Positions 26,425 to 35,003 of a stretch of DNA of 64,000 nt are shown here, piece by piece. The notes under the pieces are model-generated. The model saw only the letters and a list, made by a program, of their open reading frames with translations. It did not search any database and was not told where the DNA came from. A program made the translations under genes and the position numbers. Origin of the DNA: Paraconexibacter sp040581415. GTDB taxonomy: Bacteria; Actinomycetota; Thermoleophilia; Solirubrobacterales; Solirubrobacteraceae. How positions within the stretch are numbered: the stretch's first letter is position 1; each line of letters starts with the position of its first letter. The DNA is taken from contig NZ_CP114014.1 of assembly GCF_040581415.1 (NCBI RefSeq), positions 1,736,001 through 1,800,000 of the forward strand, in the 5' to 3' direction.

Positions 26425-28731
26425 ATGACGCTCCAGAACCGCCGTACCAGCAGGGCCGACCTGCACTGCCACTCGACCGCCAGCGTGCTGTCCAAGCTGG
26501 GCGTCCAGCGTTCGCTCGGGCTGCCCGAGTGCGCGACGCCGCCGGAGGACGTCCTCGAGCTCGCGACCCGTCGCGGCATGGACTTCGTGACGATCACCGA
26601 CCACGACACGATCCTCGGCGCGCAGCAGATCGCGGACGATCCGCGCGTCTTCCTGAGCGAGGAGCTGACGGTCTGGTTCAAGGGCGAGCCCCAAGCGGTT
26701 CACGTCCTCTGCTACGGCATCACGCCCGACGACCACGAGTGGCTGCAGGCCCACAACAACGACGTCGAGGCCTGCGCCGAATACCTGCACGAGAACGAGA
26801 TCACGACCGCGCTCGCGCACCCGTTCTACGCGGTCGAGGCGCCCCTGACCCCGCGCCACCGCCGCCGCCTCGCGCAGCTCTTCCCCGTCTGGGAGACGCG
26901 CAACGGCGCGCGTGCCCGGGAGCTCAACATGCCGGCCGCGATCTACATCGAGACGCACGGCGGCACGGGCATCGGCGGCAGCGACGACCACGCCGGTGTC
27001 GACATCGGCCGTACGTTCACCGAGACCCCGGCCGCGGCCACGTGGCAGGAGTTCCTGGCGAACATCCGGGCCGGGCGCGCGTCCGCCCGCGGCGAGCAGG
27101 GCAGCGCCGAGAAGTGGACGCACGCGGCGATGGGCCTGGCCACCCGCGCGCTCGGTCCCGCGCCGGCGGGCACCGAGACCGCCCGACCGAACCCCGTCGC
27201 CGTCTTCACGATGGTCGACCGCATCATGAAGGAGGGCGACGTCCGCAGCGGCGCCATCGGCGCCGACCTCGGCCCGGACGACGCCCGCGCCATCCTGCGC
27301 GCGTGGATGGACTCGATCGACCTGGACCTGACCGAGCCGCAGCTGCTCGCCTACCTGCAGGACGAGGACTTCGGGCACGCCGACCTCTTCCGACGCGCCC
27401 GCCGCAAGCACGAGAAGAAGCTGGCGACCACGGTCCACGAGATCGTCGCGATGGCGGAGAACCCCGCCACGGCGAACTACCTGGGCGCCGCGTCCAGCCT
27501 CTTCGACGCCTGCGTCGCCGCGATCCCGTACGCGCCCGCTGCCGCGTTCCTGGGCAAGGAGAAGGGCAAGCTGGTCAGTCGCGAAGGCGAGCCGCTCCGG
27601 GTCGCGCTGGTGGCCGACGGCGTCGGCGGGATGCACGGCGTCACGCACACCCTGGACGAGATCCGCGAGCGCGGCGTCCCCGGCTTCGAGGTCGAGATCG
27701 TCGGGACCGACGCCAACGTCGACCGCCGCCTGTCCGCGGTGGCCGAGGTCGACATCCCGTTCTACGCCGGGCTGAAGGTCGGCGTCCCGTCGCTCCCGCA
27801 GGTGGTCGAGACGCTGGCCGAGGGCCGCTACGACGTCGTCCACCTCTGCTCGCCCGGTCCCGCCGGCGTGGCCGCCGCGGTCATCGCCCGGATCATGGAC
27901 CTGCCGGTGCTGGGCAGCTACCACACCGAGCTGGCGGCCTACGCGGGACTGCGCAGCGCCGACCCGCAGCTCGAGGCGATGGTGCGGATGGCGATCGCCG
28001 CCTTCTACAAGCAGTGCGGCCAGGTCCTGACCCCGAGCCCGCAGAGCGACGAGGTGCTGCGGCAGATGGGCATCGCCGAGGACCGCATCGGGCGCTGGGA
28101 CCGCGGTGTCGACATCGCCCGGTTCGACCCGGCCAAGCGCGACACCGACGTGTTCGCGACGCTGGACGCCACCGATCGCGTCAACGTGCTGTACGTGGGC
28201 CGTCAGACGAAGGAGAAGGGCGCGGAGCTGCTGGCCGACGCGTTCCTCACCGCCCGCGTCCGCGACGAGCGCCTGCACCTGGTGCTGGCCGGGGGCGGCC
28301 CCGAGGAGCAGCAGCTGCGCGAGCGCCTCGGGCCGCACGCGACGTTCCTCGGCTGGCAGGAGGGCGAGGACCTCGCGGTCACCTACGCGAGCGCCGACGC
28401 GTTCCTCTTCGCCAGCCGGACGGACACGTTCGGCCAGGTGCTGCTGGAGGCGCAGGCGTCCGGCCTGCCGGTGGTCGCGGTGAACGAGGGCGGACCGTGC
28501 TCGATCATCGAGCACGGGATCACCGGGCTGCTCGCCGAACCGGACAAGCACGCGCTCGCCGACGCGCTGATCGACGTGGTGTCCTCGCCGCTGCTGCGCG
28601 AGCGGCTCACCCGCGCAGGGCTCGCCGCGGTGCGCGAGCGGACATGGGAACGCGCCCTGGTCCGGCTGGCGGACGGCTACCACCGCACGCTCGGCCCCGC
28701 CGGCGCCGCGCGGGGCCGCCGTGTCGCCTGA
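26425..28731 (+). CDS. PHP phosphoesterase-GT4 glycosyltransferase fusion
   Basis: A 768-residue fusion. Residues 1 to about 260 form a PHP-type metal phosphoesterase: DLHCHST near 12-18, TDHDT near 65, HPF near 140 and GGSDDHAG near 195 supply the metal-binding His and Asp. Residues about 395-755 form a family 4 glycosyltransferase with VNVLYVGRQTKEKGAELLAD and the nucleotide-sugar motif DTFGQVLLEAQASG. GGAGGA before the ATG at 26425 supports this start over a GTG at 26386. It heads a four-gene operon with another GT4, a deacetylase-like protein and a glycosidase. A role in a glycan or glycolipid is likely; the phosphoester substrate is unknown. Confidence 0.88.
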   Translation: MTLQNRRTSRADLHCHSTASVLSKLGVQRSLGLPECATPPEDVLELATRRGMDFVTITDHDTILGAQQIADDPRVFLSEELTVWFKGEPQAVHVLCYGITPDDHEWLQAHNNDVEACAEYLHENEITTALAHPFYAVEAPLTPRHRRRLAQLFPVWETRNGARARELNMPAAIYIETHGGTGIGGSDDHAGVDIGRTFTETPAAATWQEFLANIRAGRASARGEQGSAEKWTHAAMGLATRALGPAPAGTETARPNPVAVFTMVDRIMKEGDVRSGAIGADLGPDDARAILRAWMDSIDLDLTEPQLLAYLQDEDFGHADLFRRARRKHEKKLATTVHEIVAMAENPATANYLGAASSLFDACVAAIPYAPAAAFLGKEKGKLVSREGEPLRVALVADGVGGMHGVTHTLDEIRERGVPGFEVEIVGTDANVDRRLSAVAEVDIPFYAGLKVGVPSLPQVVETLAEGRYDVVHLCSPGPAGVAAAVIARIMDLPVLGSYHTELAAYAGLRSADPQLEAMVRMAIAAFYKQCGQVLTPSPQSDEVLRQMGIAEDRIGRWDRGVDIARFDPAKRDTDVFATLDATDRVNVLYVGRQTKEKGAELLADAFLTARVRDERLHLVLAGGGPEEQQLRERLGPHATFLGWQEGEDLAVTYASADAFLFASRTDTFGQVLLEAQASGLPVVAVNEGGPCSIIEHGITGLLAEPDKHALADALIDVVSSPLLRERLTRAGLAAVRERTWERALVRLADGYHRTLGPAGAARGRRVA

Positions 28732-29893
28732 GGCTGCTGCCGGTCTCGCCGTCCCGGCCCCCGGCGCGGCACCGGTCGACGGTGCGGGTGCCGCCGGTCG
28801 TCACCTGCGGGCCGTCCCGTCGCGGCCGCTGCGCGTCGTCGACGTGGCCATGTTCTACGGCGAGCGCAGTGGCGGGATCCGGACGTACCTCGACGCGAAG
28901 ATCGCCGACCACGCACGGACCGGGGCCTACGAGCACCACGTCATCACGCCCGGCGCCGTCGAGTCCCACGAGGGCGGCCGTCACGTCCTGCCCGGCCTGC
29001 GTGTCCGCCGCGCGAACGGGTACCGGCTGCCACTCGGCGTCCGCCGCCTGCACCGGACGCTGCTGGACATCCGGCCCGAGGTCGTCCTCCTGCACGACCC
29101 GTTCTGGGGCCCGCGCGGCGTCGCGGCCACCGCGCAGTCGATCGACGCGCGGACCGTCGCGGTCTGCCACGGCTCGAGCGAGCTGGACGCCCGCGGCATC
29201 CCGGGTCCGCACGGGCTCTACGCGCCGCTGCTGCGCCTCTGGCTCAGGCGGGCGTACTCGCGGGTGGACGCGCTGATGTCCGTCGTGGACCCGCTGGCCG
29301 ACTGCGGGCGGACGGCGAACATCCCGCTGCGTCTCGGGCTGCACGACGCGTTCCGTCCGCAGCCGGACGTCCCGCGCGGCGAGGACACGGTCTTCGTCGG
29401 CCGGCTCGCACGGCAGAAGGGCGTCTTCACGCTGCTCGAGGCCGCGGCCACGCCGGGCGCGACCTGGACGCTGCGCTTCGTCGGTAGCGGACCGGCCCAG
29501 GACGCGTTGCAGGCCCGCGCCGCCCGGCTCGGGATCGCGGACCGCGTGCGCTTCGAGGAGTTCGTCACCGATCGGCATGCGCTGGCGAAGGTCTACGCGG
29601 GCGCGCGCTGCGTCGTCATGCCGGGCGAGCACGAGACGTTCGGGCTCGTCGGGCTGGAGGCGGCGGCCAGCGGTGCGCGCACCGTCTGCTGCAACACCGC
29701 GCCGAGCGGCGCCGCAGTCGGCGAGCTCGCCCACGTGTTCGCCCCCGGGGACGTCGCCGGCCTGGCGGAGGCGATCGGGTACGCCCGTGCCGCCGCGCCC
29801 GATTACGACGCCGCCGCCGCGCTCGCCGTGCGCTACGCCTGGCCCCGCCTGTTCGCCGACGAGCTGGCCGCGATGCGCCACCTGGCGGGCTGA
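28721..29893 (+). CDS. GT4 family glycosyltransferase
   Basis: A 390-residue glycosyltransferase of GT-B fold. After a Pro/Ala-rich leader of about 35 residues comes the acceptor half (VAMFYGERSGGIRTYLDAKI), then the donor half with VFVGRLARQKGVFTLLEA and the nucleotide-sugar motif HETFGLVGLEAAASG. The GTG start lies inside the 3' end of the PHP-GT4 gene (11-bp overlap), so the two are coupled. Donor and acceptor are unknown. Confidence 0.88.
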   Translation: MSPEAAAGLAVPAPGAAPVDGAGAAGRHLRAVPSRPLRVVDVAMFYGERSGGIRTYLDAKIADHARTGAYEHHVITPGAVESHEGGRHVLPGLRVRRANGYRLPLGVRRLHRTLLDIRPEVVLLHDPFWGPRGVAATAQSIDARTVAVCHGSSELDARGIPGPHGLYAPLLRLWLRRAYSRVDALMSVVDPLADCGRTANIPLRLGLHDAFRPQPDVPRGEDTVFVGRLARQKGVFTLLEAAATPGATWTLRFVGSGPAQDALQARAARLGIADRVRFEEFVTDRHALAKVYAGARCVVMPGEHETFGLVGLEAAASGARTVCCNTAPSGAAVGELAHVFAPGDVAGLAEAIGYARAAAPDYDAAAALAVRYAWPRLFADELAAMRHLAG

Positions 29894-29896
29894 CCC

Positions 29897-30712
29897 ATGG
29901 CAGCGACGCCGAAGCGGATCGCGGTGGCGCTGCACGACATCGAGCCGGGCACCTTCGAGCGCTGCGCCCTGATCCGCGACTGGCTCGACGACCACGGTGT
30001 GGACCGCGTCACCCTGCTCGTGGTCCCGGCCGGCGACCTGCATCCGTTCCAGGACCGGTCGCCGGCGCTCGCGGACTGGGTCGCCGAACGCGTCGCGCTG
30101 GGGGACACGGTCGCGCAGCACGGGTTCCAGCACCGCCAGGTGCGGCCGCCGTCCGGCCTGCGGCGTGCGGTCAGCCCGCGGGCGCACGGCAGCGCGGCGG
30201 CAGAGTTCGTCGGCCTCGACGACGCCGAGGCGCGCCGTGCCGTCGCCGCCGGTCGGCGGGTGCTGAAGCTCGCGGGCATCACGCCGCGCGGCTTCGTCGC
30301 CCCGGCGTACGCCTACACTGCGAGCCTCGAGCAGGCCCTGGCCCCGACGTTCGACTGGTGGGCCTCGCTCAACCGGCTCTTCACCGACCACGGCCGCCGC
30401 TCCGACTACCTCCCCGCGATGAGCATCGGCGCGGGCGGCTCGCGCTCGATCGGGGGCCGGCTGACGTCGCCGTGGGGCGTTCGGGCCAGCGCCCTCCTGG
30501 GTGGGCCGCTGCTGCGCCTGGATCTGCACCCGTCCGACCTCGACCAGCCAGGCCGCATCGGCGCCGCCGAGCAGGTCCTGCGGCGGGCGGGCCGGCGCGA
30601 GGCCGTCACCTACGACGACCTGGCCGCGGACGCCGGGTCGTGGGCGCGCCCGCCGCGGCCGGACGTCCGCGTGCCCTCGCCGCTGGTGCGCGGACCCGGC
30701 GCCGGCCTTTGA
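29897..30712 (+). CDS. Polysaccharide deacetylase-like (DUF2334) protein
   Basis: A 271-residue protein starting 3 bp after the GT4 stop. VALHDIEPGTF near residues 10-20 and VAQHGFQHRQ near 73-82 match the Asp/His metal-site motifs of the deacetylase barrel; GFVAPAYAY near 136-144 and LDLHPSDLD near 212-220 fit the later motifs. Members remove acetyl groups from glycans or isoprenoid-linked sugars. It probably edits the product of the two preceding glycosyltransferases. Confidence 0.82.
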   Translation: MAATPKRIAVALHDIEPGTFERCALIRDWLDDHGVDRVTLLVVPAGDLHPFQDRSPALADWVAERVALGDTVAQHGFQHRQVRPPSGLRRAVSPRAHGSAAAEFVGLDDAEARRAVAAGRRVLKLAGITPRGFVAPAYAYTASLEQALAPTFDWWASLNRLFTDHGRRSDYLPAMSIGAGGSRSIGGRLTSPWGVRASALLGGPLLRLDLHPSDLDQPGRIGAAEQVLRRAGRREAVTYDDLAADAGSWARPPRPDVRVPSPLVRGPGAGL

Positions 30713-31974
30713 CCGCGACGGCCCCCGTCCCCGTCTCCGGCCGCGGTCCCGCGCCGGACACCGTCGCCCGGCTGCGGGACCAGGCGCGCCGGACATTGGA
30801 CGGCAACTGGCGCGAGGGGGTCCGCCGGCGGGACGGCGTCCCGTTCGCCTACAGCTGCCCGTCGACGCCGCGGTACCGGCACATGTGGCATTGGGACTCG
30901 TGCTTCCACGCGATCGCCCGCAGCGCCCTCGGCGACCACGCCCGCGCCCGCGCGGAGCTGCGCACCGTGCTGCGCACCGCCGACCCCGACGGCTTCCTGC
31001 CGCACACGGTCTTCTGGAACCACCCGCCCGGGTGGCGCCGCGCGCCCTTCTACGCGACGCGGGGTGTCGTCGGCAACGTCCGGACCGAGACGATCGACCC
31101 GCCGCTGCTGGCGGTCGCGTGGGAGCGGGTGGCGGCGGCCGACGCCGCCGATCCGGCGTTCGCCGCCGAGGCGCTGCCCGTCCTGGGCCGGCACATGGAC
31201 TGGCTCGCCCACCACCGCGACCCGGACGAGGACGGGCTGCTGACCATCGTGCTTCCCGACGAGTCCGGGGTGGACGACTCGCCGAAGTACGACCCGGTCT
31301 ACGGCCGCTACGCCCACCACCGGATGGGCTCGTTCCTGCTGATCGAGAACTGCCGCCGGTACGGCTGGGACAGCCGCCGCATCATCCGCTCGACCGAACT
31401 GCACGTGGAGGACGTCCTCGTCAACACCGCGTACGCGCTGTCGCTGCAGGCCCTCGGTCGCATGACCGGGGACGCGCACTGGACACGGCGCGCCGCCCGC
31501 GTCGAGGACGCGCTGCTCGATCGCTGCCTGGACGCGGGCAGCGGGCTGTTCCTGGACCTGGCGGGCCGCCAGGAGAAACCGGTGCGCGTGTCGACGTGGA
31601 CGGCGCTCGCGCCGCTCGCGCTGCCGGGGATACCGCGGGCGGTCAAGCATCGCCTGGTCGAGGAGCACCTCCTGGACCCGCGCCGCTACGGGGCCGCGGT
31701 CGGCATCCCGTCCGTCGCGATGGACGAGCCCGCCTTCAACCCGCGCTTCGACCGCTGGCGCTGCTGGCGCGGCCCGTCCTGGGTGAACACCGCCTGGCTG
31801 CTGGTCCCCGCGCTCCGTGATCTGGGCTACGGCGAGGCCGCCGACCGGATCGTCGGCGGCCTGGTCGACGCGGCGCTACGGGACGGCCTGCGCGAGTACT
31901 ACGACCCGCACACGGGCGCCGGGATGGCGGCACGGGACTTCGGCTGGTCCGCGCTGCTCACGGATCTGGTCTGA
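30709..31974 (+). CDS. MGH1/GH63-like glycoside hydrolase
   Basis: A 421-residue (alpha/alpha)6-barrel glycosidase. The frame can only start at TTG 30709 near the end of the previous gene, giving a TTGA start/stop overlap. Motifs include HMWHWDSCFHAIA near 62-74, DESGVDDSPKYD near 184-195, and GPSWVNTAWLL near 353-363, the pattern of mannosylglycerate- or trehalase-type hydrolases. No signal peptide, so cytoplasmic. It may trim the operon's oligosaccharide or recycle a compatible solute; the substrate is not readable from sequence. Confidence 0.82.
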   Translation: MTATAPVPVSGRGPAPDTVARLRDQARRTLDGNWREGVRRRDGVPFAYSCPSTPRYRHMWHWDSCFHAIARSALGDHARARAELRTVLRTADPDGFLPHTVFWNHPPGWRRAPFYATRGVVGNVRTETIDPPLLAVAWERVAAADAADPAFAAEALPVLGRHMDWLAHHRDPDEDGLLTIVLPDESGVDDSPKYDPVYGRYAHHRMGSFLLIENCRRYGWDSRRIIRSTELHVEDVLVNTAYALSLQALGRMTGDAHWTRRAARVEDALLDRCLDAGSGLFLDLAGRQEKPVRVSTWTALAPLALPGIPRAVKHRLVEEHLLDPRRYGAAVGIPSVAMDEPAFNPRFDRWRCWRGPSWVNTAWLLVPALRDLGYGEAADRIVGGLVDAALRDGLREYYDPHTGAGMAARDFGWSALLTDLV

Positions 31975-32013
31975 CCTTCGCCATCCGCCCCAGGTCTCCG
32001 AGTTGTGACCGGC

Positions 32014-32031
32014 TTCGACCCGGGTGTCGAA
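32014..32031. terminator. Short hairpin between convergent genes
   Basis: TTCGAC and GTCGAA form a 6-bp stem around a CCGGGT loop, 40 bp after the glycosidase stop and 39 bp from the end of the convergent gene. A modest terminator candidate serving either direction. Confidence 0.4.
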
Positions 32032-32069
32032 CGGCGCAGCTCGGCCCCGATGAGGGCAGCGAAGGGGGC

Positions 32070-32681
32070 TCAGGCGTACTCGGAGACCGCGCGCGCCAGC
32101 GGACGCGCGTACGGCGCCAGGCTCAGCAGCTCGTCCTCGCTGTGCGCGACGGGACCGCGCCAGTCGTCGACGGGCGGACGGCGCTCTGCCTGCCAGTCGA
32201 GCTCCTCGTCCGGTTCGAAGCGGACGGCCCGGACCAGCACCGGGGCGGTCGTCGGCGTGACCGGCGGACCGACCAGCGACGGCGCGGTGACCATGCCCTC
32301 GGCGTCCGCCAGCTCCGGCGGCGCCTCGACGAGCGGCTCGGCCAACCTCAGATGCAGCTCGGCGTACGCCAGGATCGCCGCATCCTGGGCGAGGATCCGC
32401 TCGAGCGGCGGCATCAGGATCGGGATCAGGCGCATCGCGGTCCGCGGACCGTGGGCGAGGCGCAGCGACCGCCGCAGGCGGCGACGGTCGGTGGCCACGG
32501 TCCCGCTCGCGAGGTCGACGGTGGCGAGGTCGAGCAGCAACGAGTCCAGCGCACCGGACGGCGGAACGAGCCGGCCGCGCGCGCTGACGGTGTACTCGTC
32601 GGGACGGGCGCCCGGGGTGAGGTCGAGCGTGAGCGGACCGATGGGGGTCGCGACGATGAGGTGGCGGCTGGCGGCGGTCAT
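32070..32681 (-). CDS. Hypothetical protein
   Basis: A 203-residue soluble protein from the ATG at 32681. The first 60 residues look beta-rich (HLIVATPIGPLTLDLTPG), the middle is helical with several Arg, and a Pro-rich segment (about 135-155) precedes an acidic C-terminus. No signal peptide, membrane helix or known motif seen. It stands alone between the glycan operon and the DUF47 gene. Coding is supported by composition and by the well-spaced start. Confidence 0.6.
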   Translation of the reverse strand: MTAASRHLIVATPIGPLTLDLTPGARPDEYTVSARGRLVPPSGALDSLLLDLATVDLASGTVATDRRRLRRSLRLAHGPRTAMRLIPILMPPLERILAQDAAILAYAELHLRLAEPLVEAPPELADAEGMVTAPSLVGPPVTPTTAPVLVRAVRFEPDEELDWQAERRPPVDDWRGPVAHSEDELLSLAPYARPLARAVSEYA

Positions 32682-32824
32682 GCGGGACCTTTCGGGGAGC
32701 GGGCCGGGCGATGGGGTGGACGGTCTTTTCCCGCCACGGGCGCGTTTCATACCCGCGCAGCCGCCAGCTTGCGGAACATCCCGCTCGCCTTACCGCGGCA
32801 GGGGCGGGCAGGGCTGCCGGCGGC

Positions 32825-33454
32825 TCACCGTCGCCGCAGGCTGATGCCCTCGAGCACGTGGGCGACCGTCTCGCAGGCGTCCACCGACGCCTCGAGCGCG
32901 CCGAAGATGTCCTTCCAGCGGATCACGACCATCGGGTCGATGCCGTTCATGAACAGCGACGCGACCGCGTCACGGGTGATGCGGTCGCCCTCGTTCTCGA
33001 GCCGGTGGATCTCCACGAGGTGCGGAGCCATGTCCGCGCCGCCGCGCAGGCAGACCAGGGCCCGGGCCACCTGCTCGCCGGCGCCGACGAGGACCTCGGC
33101 CAGCGCCGTGGCCTGCTCCATCGGGGCCTCGATGTGGTAGATCGCCATGGTGTCCGAGGCCTGCTCGGCGAAGTCGACGATGTCGTCCAGGGCGGTCGCG
33201 AGCGCGTGCCCGTCCGCCGTCTCGATGCAGCCGCGGCGCCGGGGGCCGGTCGCGTGCAGGCGGTGGATGATGTCGTGCGTGATGCGGTCGCCCTCGTGCT
33301 CGCACGCGACCAGGTCGGCGACGAGCTCGTGGCGCTCGGGGTAGTCCCGCACCAGGTCGTGGAGCAGCGCGGTGGTGCGCTGCACGTTGCGGCCTGACTC
33401 CTCCAGCAGCTCGAGCACGGCGTGATCGTCGGCCCGGCGGCCCGGCATCCTCAT
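32825..33454 (-). CDS. DUF47/PhoU-like protein
   Basis: A 209-residue all-helical protein of the DUF47 family, distant relatives of PhoU that usually accompany Pit-type phosphate transporters. Typical features are the paired segments LVACEHEGDRITHDII near 48-63 and HRLENEGDRITRDAV near 150-164, each with the conserved Glu/Asp metal-binding cluster. No pit gene is next to it; it is divergent from the PhoB-type gene, and the PHO-box repeats at 33496-33528 lie between the starts. A phosphate-homeostasis role is therefore likely. Met3 is an alternative start. Confidence 0.88.
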   Translation of the reverse strand: MRMPGRRADDHAVLELLEESGRNVQRTTALLHDLVRDYPERHELVADLVACEHEGDRITHDIIHRLHATGPRRRGCIETADGHALATALDDIVDFAEQASDTMAIYHIEAPMEQATALAEVLVGAGEQVARALVCLRGGADMAPHLVEIHRLENEGDRITRDAVASLFMNGIDPMVVIRWKDIFGALEASVDACETVAHVLEGISLRRR

Positions 33455-33495
33455 CGTCGTGACCCTAAGCCCCGCGGACGGGGTGTGACCGCCAC

Positions 33496-33528
33496 GTTCA
33501 CAGGTCTTTCACGGCGACTTCACCGGTC
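33496..33528. promoter_or_regulatory. Three-unit PHO box
   Basis: Three adjoining 11-bp units, GTTCACAGGTC, TTTCACGGCGA and CTTCACCGGTC, place TTCAC at 33497, 33508 and 33519, an exact 11-bp period. This is the hallmark of PhoB/PhoP binding. The site lies between the divergent DUF47 gene and the PhoB-type domain gene that precedes pstS, and could serve both. Confidence 0.75.
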
Positions 33529-33571
33529 GGTAACCGGGGGCACCGGCCCGCTCGCCAGGCTCCCATGCCAG

Positions 33572-33970
33572 ATGGAGGTGACGCGACAAGACGAGGTGCT
33601 GCGCCTGGGGCAGCTCGAGATCCGGACCGGTGACGGCCTGGTTCTCGCGGCCGGCCGAGCGCTCACGCTCTCGGTCCGGGAGTTCCAGTTGCTGTGTGCG
33701 CTGGTGCGCCGCGAGGGCGGCATCGTCGCGCGTCACGACCTCTATCGGACGGTCTGGGGCGGCGAGCTGCGGGATGGGGACCGCTCGATCGACGTCTACG
33801 TGCACAAGCTGCGCGTGAAGCTCGATACGGCGCTTCCGGGCTGGCACCACATCCACACCCACGTGGGCTTCGGCTACCGGTTCAACCCCGAGCCGCAGTC
33901 CACTTCACACCCTTTTCACACCAAAGAGACAGCGACGCAACAGGATCCCGGCACGACGCCGGGAGTCTGA
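33572..33970 (+). CDS. Stand-alone PhoB-type winged-helix DNA-binding protein
   Basis: A 132-residue protein made almost wholly of the OmpR/PhoB C-terminal DNA-binding domain: LTLSVREFQLLCALVRREGG, RHDLYRTVWGGE, RSIDVYVHKLRVKL and HTHVGFGYRF. No receiver domain is coded: the frame upstream of ATG 33572 has no receiver-like sequence. It lies directly before pstS, behind a three-unit PHO box, and is 31 bp from the pstS start, so cotranscription is possible. It may compete with or assist the full response regulator at 38640. It differs from that protein, so it is not a truncated copy of it. Confidence 0.82.
   Translation: MEVTRQDEVLRLGQLEIRTGDGLVLAAGRALTLSVREFQLLCALVRREGGIVARHDLYRTVWGGELRDGDRSIDVYVHKLRVKLDTALPGWHHIHTHVGFGYRFNPEPQSTSHPFHTKETATQQDPGTTPGV
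33903..33924 (+). promoter_or_regulatory. PHO box directly upstream of pstS
   Basis: CTTCACACCCT and TTTCACACCAA are two adjoining 11-bp units with TTCAC at 33904 and 33915. They lie inside the last codons of the PhoB-type gene and about 78-100 bp before the pstS start, a proper place for activator binding. Confidence 0.65.
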
Positions 33971-34001
33971 CGCCCGTCTGTCCAACCACGAAGGAGACGT
34001 T

Positions 34002-34991
34002 GTGAGGTCATCGAAGTTCATCGCAGTCCTGGGCGCTGGCGCCCTTGCCATGGGGGTCGCCGCGTGCGGAAGCGATGACGAGGGCTCCTCCGGGTCCACC
34101 GGCAGCTCGAACGCGTCGGCATCGTCCGGCAGCAGCGAGAAGGTCTCCGGCTCGATCAGCATCGACGGGTCCTCCACGGTCTTCCCGTTCGCGCAGGCTG
34201 CGGCCGAGCTCTTCCAAGAAGAGCAGCCGGACGTGAAGATCACGGTCGGCCAGTCGGGCACCGGCGGCGGCTTCGAGAAGTTCTGCGCCGGCGAGACCGA
34301 CATCTCCAACGCCTCGCGTGCGATCAAGGACGACGAGGAGGTGCCGCTCTGCGAGAAGGGCGGCGTCAAGTACGGCGAGGTCCAGATCGCGAACGACGGC
34401 ATCGCCGTCGTCAGCAACAAGGGCCTGACCGTCGACTGCCTCACCGTCGACCAGCTCAAGCAGGTCTGGAACAAGGGCTCCAAGGTCGCGTCCCTCAAGG
34501 ACGTCGACGCCAAGTTCCCGGACACGAAGCTCTCGCTGTACGGCCCCGGCACCGACTCCGGCACGTTCGACTTCTTCACCAAGGAGATCAACGGCGAAGA
34601 GGGCGCCACGCGCGACGACTACCAGGCCTCGGAGGACGACAACCAGCTCCTCACCGGCGTCGAGGGCGACGGCGGCGGCTTCGGCTACTTCGGCTTCTCC
34701 TACTACGAGGGCGCGGCCGACAAGCTGAACCTCGTCGGCATCGACGCCGGCGACGGCTGCGTCAAGCCGTCGAACGAGACCATCCAGGACGGCACCTACA
34801 AGCCGCTCGGGCGTCCGCTCTACATGTACCCGTCCTCCAAGTCGATCGCCAAGCCCGAGGTGAAGGCGTTCATGGAGTTCGTGCTCGCGAACCAGGAGGC
34901 CATCGCCGAGGCCGCCAAGATCGTGCCGCTCACCGCCGAGCAGGCGACCAAGGCCCGGACGGACCTCACGTCCGCCGAGGCGCCGGCCTAA
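34002..34991 (+). CDS. pstS: Phosphate ABC transporter substrate-binding protein
   Basis: A 329-residue lipoprotein that captures Pi outside the membrane for PstCA. The signal ends in the lipobox GVAAC with Cys22, followed by a Gly/Ser-rich linker. Pi-contact motifs are visible: SIDGSSTVFPF near 52-62, GQSGTGGGF near 83-91, DISNASRAI near 100-108, and GPGTDSGTFDFF near 181-192. GAAGGAG before the GTG at 34002 fixes the start. It leads the pstSCAB-phoU operon behind a PHO box, so induction by phosphate starvation is expected. Confidence 0.97.
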   Translation: MRSSKFIAVLGAGALAMGVAACGSDDEGSSGSTGSSNASASSGSSEKVSGSISIDGSSTVFPFAQAAAELFQEEQPDVKITVGQSGTGGGFEKFCAGETDISNASRAIKDDEEVPLCEKGGVKYGEVQIANDGIAVVSNKGLTVDCLTVDQLKQVWNKGSKVASLKDVDAKFPDTKLSLYGPGTDSGTFDFFTKEINGEEGATRDDYQASEDDNQLLTGVEGDGGGFGYFGFSYYEGAADKLNLVGIDAGDGCVKPSNETIQDGTYKPLGRPLYMYPSSKSIAKPEVKAFMEFVLANQEAIAEAAKIVPLTAEQATKARTDLTSAEAPA

Positions 34992-35003
34992 GCCGCGACC
35001 CGC

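Noticed and set aside
28607..30796. Long open frame antisense to the glycosyltransferases
   Set aside because: Covers two GT4 genes and the deacetylase-like gene with full motifs; no recognisable product of its own.
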